Shown here: one piece after another, positions 60,101 through 64,000 of the stretch
Numbering within the stretch: position 1 is the first letter of the stretch
How the letters are laid out: every line of letters begins with the position of its first letter
DNA from: Malus domestica
Taxonomy: Eukaryota; Streptophyta; Magnoliopsida; Rosales; Rosaceae
Reading direction: 5' to 3'
Assembly: GCF_042453785.1 (NCBI RefSeq)
Contig: NC_091669.1
Coordinates: 29,777,001 to 29,841,000, forward strand
Length of the DNA stretch: 64,000 bases
Notes under the pieces: generated by a model
The model's database searches: none
What the model saw: the letters and a program-made list of their open reading frames with translations, nothing else
What the model was told of the DNA's origin: nothing
Position numbers and translations under genes: made by a program

Positions 60101-61438
60101 AAGTTGAAATGGAAATGATGGGACATATAGGGCCATAGACTCTATTTGATCAGATATCAGGTGGATTTTTCCCTTTCCTACAATCCTAGCACCTTCACCA
60201 TTAGCAACAGATACATGTGAATGATTATGTAGTTTCTCAAATCTATGTAACTTTGACAATTGATTAGTCATATGGTCTGTGGCACCAGAATCTACAACCC
60301 AAAAATCATGTAACTCATTTATTTTAAGAGCAGTTTGGAAAGCAGTTACGATACCTTTCAAGTCTGTCTGAGGTACATAATCGGCATCAGCTAAAAAACC
60401 TGCAAATTTGCCCATCAATGCAGTAGTACTTCCATCTTTATGATCAACCGATCCATCCTCTTTTCCTTTCTTTTGTTGAAGATACGCTGCGAACTCATTT
60501 AAAAGGGTGGCAGGATTTGCAGTGAACTGTTGATAGGTATCAACATTGTTGATAGATGAAGATGTTGCAGTGTTGGCACGAGGGTGTGCTCGACTTGTCT
60601 TTGGTGCGGATTTATCCTTCATGAAGTCAGGTTTGAGTTCTGGATGTAGGATCCAGCACTTGTCTCTCACATGCCCGATGTTGTCACAATGTAGGCACTT
60701 TAAATGAGGATTTTTCCCTTTATATCTTTTTTCATTTGTCAGGTAAGCCCTAGCTTCTGTCACGTTGGTTTTTATACCATTGTTCATGACTTTTCTCCTT
60801 ACTTCCTCACGTTGGATAGTTGCACAGATACTAGTGAAGGATGGTAGCTCCGAGTTCATGAGAATGTGACTTCTCAAATCCTCATATTCTGAGCTCAAGC
60901 TAGACAATAATTGAAAAATTTTATCTTCTTCAGTTCTTTTAAGGAGCACAGAGAGATCAGTTGTGTGAGGTCTGTACACATCTAACTCATTCCACATGCT
61001 TCTCAAAGAACCAAGATGTTGGACAAAGCTTTTACCTTCTTGCTGTATGTTGGAGATATCCTTCTTGAGTTGAAAGATGCGAGCTGCATTGTTTTGATTG
61101 CCATACATCTCCTTCACGGTGGTCCAAAGGATGAGAGATGACTCGGAATAGCTGAAGATTTCAGCAATATTCCTTTCCATAGAATTTAACAACCATGACA
61201 TGACCAGTTGATCTTTACATAGCCACCCTCCATATTCTGGAGAAGAAGCATTTGGTGCAGGTTGGCTGCCATTGATGAAACCAAGTTTGGATCTTCCACC
61301 GAGAGCAAGACTAACAGCCCTTGCCCATGGCAAATAATTAAACTCATTCAATAATACTGAACTGAGTCGTTGGTTTGGATTGATATCCATTTCAGAAGCG
61401 CTTACAGATGGAGAAGCAATGATACTTCCATCTGCCAT
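57146..61438 (-). CDS. Copia Gag-Pol polyprotein, open frame of about 1,430 residues
   Basis: The start MADGSIIASPSVSASEMDIN (61438) is chosen over an in-frame ATG eight codons upstream because the extension is Phe-rich and unlike Gag. Domains in order: Gag with LNEFNYLPWARAVSLALGGR; CCHC knuckle CLHCDNIGHVRDKC; protease VVDSGATDHMT; GAG-pre-integrase SLWHQRLAHPSQPILSTLF; integrase core with VHSDIWGP, the DDYSRATW Asp and the TPQQNGVAERKNR Glu region; reverse transcriptase with ARLVARGFTQTFDVDYKETF, YQMDVKNAFLHGEL and the YVDDL active site; RNase H with CDADWAGN, ARSSAEAEYRAMA and HIEVDCHYVR. The frame has no stop and no missing catalytic residue. It encodes virus-like particle, integrase and polymerase functions for its own movement. 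Confidence 0.96.
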   Translation of the reverse strand: MADGSIIASPSVSASEMDINPNQRLSSVLLNEFNYLPWARAVSLALGGRSKLGFINGSQPAPNASSPEYGGWLCKDQLVMSWLLNSMERNIAEIFSYSESSLILWTTVKEMYGNQNNAARIFQLKKDISNIQQEGKSFVQHLGSLRSMWNELDVYRPHTTDLSVLLKRTEEDKIFQLLSSLSSEYEDLRSHILMNSELPSFTSICATIQREEVRRKVMNNGIKTNVTEARAYLTNEKRYKGKNPHLKCLHCDNIGHVRDKCWILHPELKPDFMKDKSAPKTSRAHPRANTATSSSINNVDTYQQFTANPATLLNEFAAYLQQKKGKEDGSVDHKDGSTTALMGKFAGFLADADYVPQTDLKGIVTAFQTALKINELHDFWVVDSGATDHMTNQLSKLHRFEKLHNHSHVSVANGEGARIVGKGKIHLISDQIESMALYVPSFPFQLLSVGRITNSLNCLAIFSPKTVIFQDCITKRTIGEGFYLDGLYYISKSSSCGFHAKSKSIHTSIQAFSLWHQRLAHPSQPILSTLFPDLGKESTHCETCHLSKATRLPLGSSMSRVSHFFELVHSDIWGPTSESFDGYKYFITFVDDYSRATWLYLLKSKSEVMEVFKDFHNLVKNHFSSQIKTLRSDNGTEYMSQVMTQYLSNNGIIHQTSCVGTPQQNGVAERKNRDLLEKTRALMLQMNVPKRFWSQSVMTAAYLINRLPSRVLGFKSPMEIIKNRKVDLSHLKVFGCICFVHVQSLHRDKLDPRATKCIFLGYSSTQKGYKCYNPQLKRLIVSRDVQFHETNSYYSKSLDSTSQGEIILDSFPLPRTEIFNNAGDQPHTMDLVAPNQPNSYDDSNMPVEDETLRGIDPEEPSEESPPTIPRRNPTRERHPPARLQDFVTYKLKHPLSNYCSYQRLSPNYTAYLSNISAHEEPQSFQEANQSQVWQQAMQDELHALDQHKTWSIVPLPKGKKIVGCRWIYKIKFNSDGSIERHKARLVARGFTQTFDVDYKETFAPVAKMNTVRVLLSVAVNKGWPMYQMDVKNAFLHGELEEDVYMRLPPGHSQSHKQDVVCKLHKSIYGLKQSPRAWYAKLSSVLISVGFGRSNADSSLFVRSGTAGTLVVLVYVDDLIITGDNPEEIKELKHFLQQRFAIKDLGVLRYFLGIEMATSHKGFFLNQRKYVLDLLKESNMSDAKPVPTPLDIKLKVSLEGQSLPNISYYQRLVGKLIYLTITRPDITYAVSIVSQFMHSPTMEHFNLVKRILRYLKGSVGRGIIMKKNANTQITGYCDADWAGNSIDRKSTTGFCTFVGGNLVSWKSKKQTVVARSSAEAEYRAMASTACELIWLKGLLCDLGVFNHQSMSLFCDNQAAMHIASNPVFHERTKHIEVDCHYVRTQVQSQVIQTHFVRSSDQLADLFTKSLASHQFQLLLGKLGSINLLDPA

Positions 61439-61500
61439 TGTTTTTGAAAAAAAAATAAACACAGCAGTTTCAATATACAGAACTGGCTCAGGATGATGCC

Positions 61501-61513
61501 CGCTCTGATACCA
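61501..61513 (-). promoter_or_regulatory. Primer-binding site of the young Copia element
   Basis: TGGTATCAGAGCG on the element strand, immediately after the 5' LTR, complementary to the 3' end of initiator tRNA-Met. Confidence 0.92.
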
Positions 61514-61890
61514 TGATGAATTTATGATGTAATTTTCATAAGGAAGAACCAGCTACAAGGACAGCATATATATGAAAAGAAAAACAAGCAGGAGGGTGGA
61601 GCGGAAAGGAAGAGAATAATGGCAGCAATCGCAGCATCATTATGACCTTCCTGACAGCTAAACAAAGCATCATTGTGCCTTCCACTCTCTCTAACTTAAA
61701 CTATTAATTAGCTTTACAAAGCTGGAGGAATAACAACCAGCTAACATAGCACTAGGATGAGCTGTTATCTATCAAAGAACTTAAACAAATGGATGCATTA
61801 TCATTGAACCCTACGGACCCTTTGAACCCTACAGACCCTTCTTGCATTATTCTTCCAATATTCTTCCAACATTGAACCCTACTTCCAATA
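61514..61890 (-). repeat. 5' LTR of the young Copia element
   Basis: 377 bp, partner of 56762-57138. It should contain the promoter. The insertion duplicated AAAAT next to it. Confidence 0.94.
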
Positions 61891-62570
61891 AAAATGAACA
61901 TTTAATTGAGTTAATCGATATACTTACCATCCAAACATAAAATCCAATGACCTTAATGCAGCGTTTTTATGGTTCTTTGCCTCAGAAACCGGAACAAACC
62001 AATGTGACACCAATGTTATTGATATCATGCCTTTTTGAGATGCCTGTACATGTTCATGCAGATTTGATTGAGCGACAAAAAGGTACAATATTTGTCCATC
62101 TCACTAAATTACTTGATCTTCTATTATCACGTAGTATTAGTGAATCATATCAAAATTTTCAACTACAACCGAATATTCTGACAAAAAAATAATACCTGAT
62201 ATTTATCCTTGTATACTTTTACAGCAGCTGCATGAGCAAGGAGTTGGTGGTGTGCCACCAAGTATGGTTCAGTAGCCGAATTTCCGTCGGTGCAATTTAG
62301 CTGCTGCGAAGCAGAACATCGTCCTGGTGCGAAAGATCCATCAGCATAACCCCATTTACTATAGGTCCATGGCTCATTCAACGTGATCCAATGTTTTACT
62401 TGGTCACCAAATTCATCGTAGCAAAGTTCTGCATAGTCTTGAAAATGTTTGCTGCGATTTGGAAAATTGAAATTAATGGTATGCTGATTTTGAAGTCCAT
62501 ACGACTCATATTAGTTTTTCATTTAATTAAATACAGAGATCATTTGTGGAGGTTAAAAGTCGTTCACTCA

Positions 62571-62804
<234 letters not shown>

Positions 62805-63270
62805 TCACCATCGCGTAGAAGTTCATTGATGAGATTGTTGTAGTATTTGATTCCTTCCTTGTTAATGCCCCCACTGAGCTTTCCATCTATGATAAGAGCA
62901 AATAAACGTTACATTATATATGTATGTATTTTTGGTTAATTATATTGTACAGTGGATGTGAAATACAAACTTACTTGGTAACAATCTGGACCATGAGATA
63001 GAGAATCTATAAGCATCCAACCCCATATTCTTCATAATTCCCACATCTTCCTGTATATAACACAAATCATTTTATTACCTATGTCTTGTGTTTGTTAAGG
63101 CCCCATAATTTTGTCTAACCTATGATGTTATTGAAATATAAAGTCTTACTCTCCTAAGGTCTTTATTTTGAGGACATGTGAGGACTAAATGCATATTAGC
63201 CACAATATTATATTAGTTTAGAGTCAAAGCTTAAAATATTTCACAACTTAATAAATAAAAATAAGAAGTG

Positions 63271-63528
63271 TGTTGTAAACATTCCTAGTTTAAGTATGAT
63301 TGTGTAAATCCTAGATAAGATTTGATTCTAGTTATCCTTTCCTATTACAACTTGTATTACTTGGAGAAGAAGGAATATCTTCTCTCCCTTTACTACTATA
63401 AATAAAGGCACAATGTAGGAGGGATAACAACACACACATTCCCCTACAATTCTACAAACACACATCTCTCTCCTCTCTCTCTCTGCCGCCGGCCCTAGTC
63501 CCTCTGTCAGATAAAATAGACCACAACA
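63271..63528 (+). repeat. 5' LTR of a Copia element that continues past the window edge
   Basis: The 258-bp segment begins TGTTGTAAACATTCCTAG and ends GACCACAACA. It shares ACTATAAATAAAGGCA, GATTGTGTAAATCCTAG and the end ACAACA with the LTRs of the old Copia at 14474-21636, so the two belong to related families. Confidence 0.75.
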
Positions 63529-64000
63529 CGTTATCAGCACGCTCCTACCGCTGCGCTTAGGAATCTGACGTTGGAGATTTTTTTTCTGCATCAAACCAGT
63601 TCATCCATATCATCACGCAATCAGGTTCTTTCCAAACAACGGTTTTTAACTCGATATTTTGCAAGCCCTGATAGCATGAACATTCACCATGATGCATGAC
63701 CCAACTTTACGTTTAACGTATTTTAGATTCTACATAAATTGTGTATGCTTCATCATCAAAATTGCTACAATTATGTGAATTTGATATTTGTCATGAATTG
63801 AATCCTACATATGTACATGCATTGAAACTATTATTTGCATATGCATCAAAGTAAATATGTGATTCATTGAATTATATATGCATCTAATAAAAAAAAAAAA
63901 AAAAAAGTTTCTGGGCTCGCTTGGAGCGGCCCGCATAAAAAAAAAAAAAAAAAAAAATTAAGGGTTGCACACAACAGCCCATTCCCCTCTTCTCACCCCG
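63529..64000 (+). mobile_element. Leader region of the right-edge Copia element
   Basis: It starts CGTTATCAGCACGCTC, the same 16 bases that follow the 5' LTR of the old Copia. The rest is AT-rich leader with two A runs around 63890-63955 that enclose a GC-rich stretch (TTGGAGCGGCCCGCAT). No coding sequence is reached. The host context is an intron of, or the sequence upstream of, the beta-glucosidase gene. Confidence 0.6.

Larger units (their letters stand above)
56762..61890 (-). mobile_element. Young, apparently complete Ty1/Copia retrotransposon
   Basis: The 5,129-bp element has 377-bp LTRs at 56762-57138 and 61514-61890 that I read as identical, a 5-bp duplication AAAAT (56757-56761, 61891-61895), an initiator-Met primer site, a polypurine tract and one uninterrupted gag-pol frame. 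In element orientation the LTR runs from TATTGGAAG to AAATTCATCA, so its termini are TA...CA instead of TG...CA. It lies in the same orientation as the beta-glucosidase gene, in an intron. Every part needed for mobility appears intact. Confidence 0.96.

Noticed and set aside
61439..61462. Upstream in-frame ATG of the Copia polyprotein
   Set aside because: The extension is short and Phe-rich; MADGS is the more plausible Gag start.

Overview
This is a nuclear plant chromosome segment with spliced genes, long AT-rich intergenic stretches and a dense load of retrotransposons and small transposons. The repeat types point to a woody Rosaceae of the apple/pear group: RTE non-LTR elements with TTG-repeat tails, a Cassandra LTR carrying 5S-rRNA-like sequence, and a family-1 beta-glucosidase of the cyanogenic type. 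The species assignment is inference.

Host genes, left to right: the 3' three quarters of RPN1, a 26S proteasome base subunit (+, 309-10082, 5' end outside the window); CBP20, the nuclear cap-binding small subunit (-, 10920-13853), with a U12-type AT-AC intron; an NFD6-like small organellar protein (+, from 22982) with alternative last exons; a two-exon OB-fold protein of the At4g28440 type (-, 28080-29306); a broken copy of the RNA polymerase subunit RPB6 (+, 36873-38402); a truncated transposon-related gene with a NAM-associated C-terminal domain (+, 43166-43938); a reticulon-like protein (+, 52205-54498); and a damaged GH1 beta-glucosidase (-, 55694-63050, 5' end outside the window). These are unrelated housekeeping or metabolic genes and do not form a pathway cluster.

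The mobile DNA falls into clear units. (1) A composite retroelement sits in an RPN1 intron (479-5447) and has a second, 5'-truncated copy at 46469-50980. Its body is a non-coding LTR-retroelement-like sequence with an antisense coiled-coil ORF and tandem repeats, and it ends in an RTE 3' end with a TTG tail. Copy 1 is flanked by a 14-bp target duplication, and both copies share the same internal junction and the same premature stop, so the hybrid appears to have moved as one unit. (2) An old Copia element lies at 14474-21636 (-), with stops but clear LTRs and a 5-bp duplication. (3) A very young, open-frame Copia lies at 56762-61890 (-), with LTRs that read identically, inserted in a beta-glucosidase intron. 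(4) The 5' LTR and leader of another Copia run off the right edge (63271-64000). (5) Smaller elements include a Cassandra LTR, an L1-type LINE remnant, a TRIM-like element, a hAT-like element, Harbinger-type and Mutator-type short elements, and an inverted-arm element enclosing an RNase H remnant.

I found no rRNA or tRNA genes and no CRISPR arrays. The most distinctive observations are the RTE-tailed composite element, the young Copia with unusual TA...CA LTR ends, the shared non-standard primer-site sequence of two Copia elements, the U12 intron in CBP20, and the specific lesions that inactivate the RPB6 copy and the beta-glucosidase.
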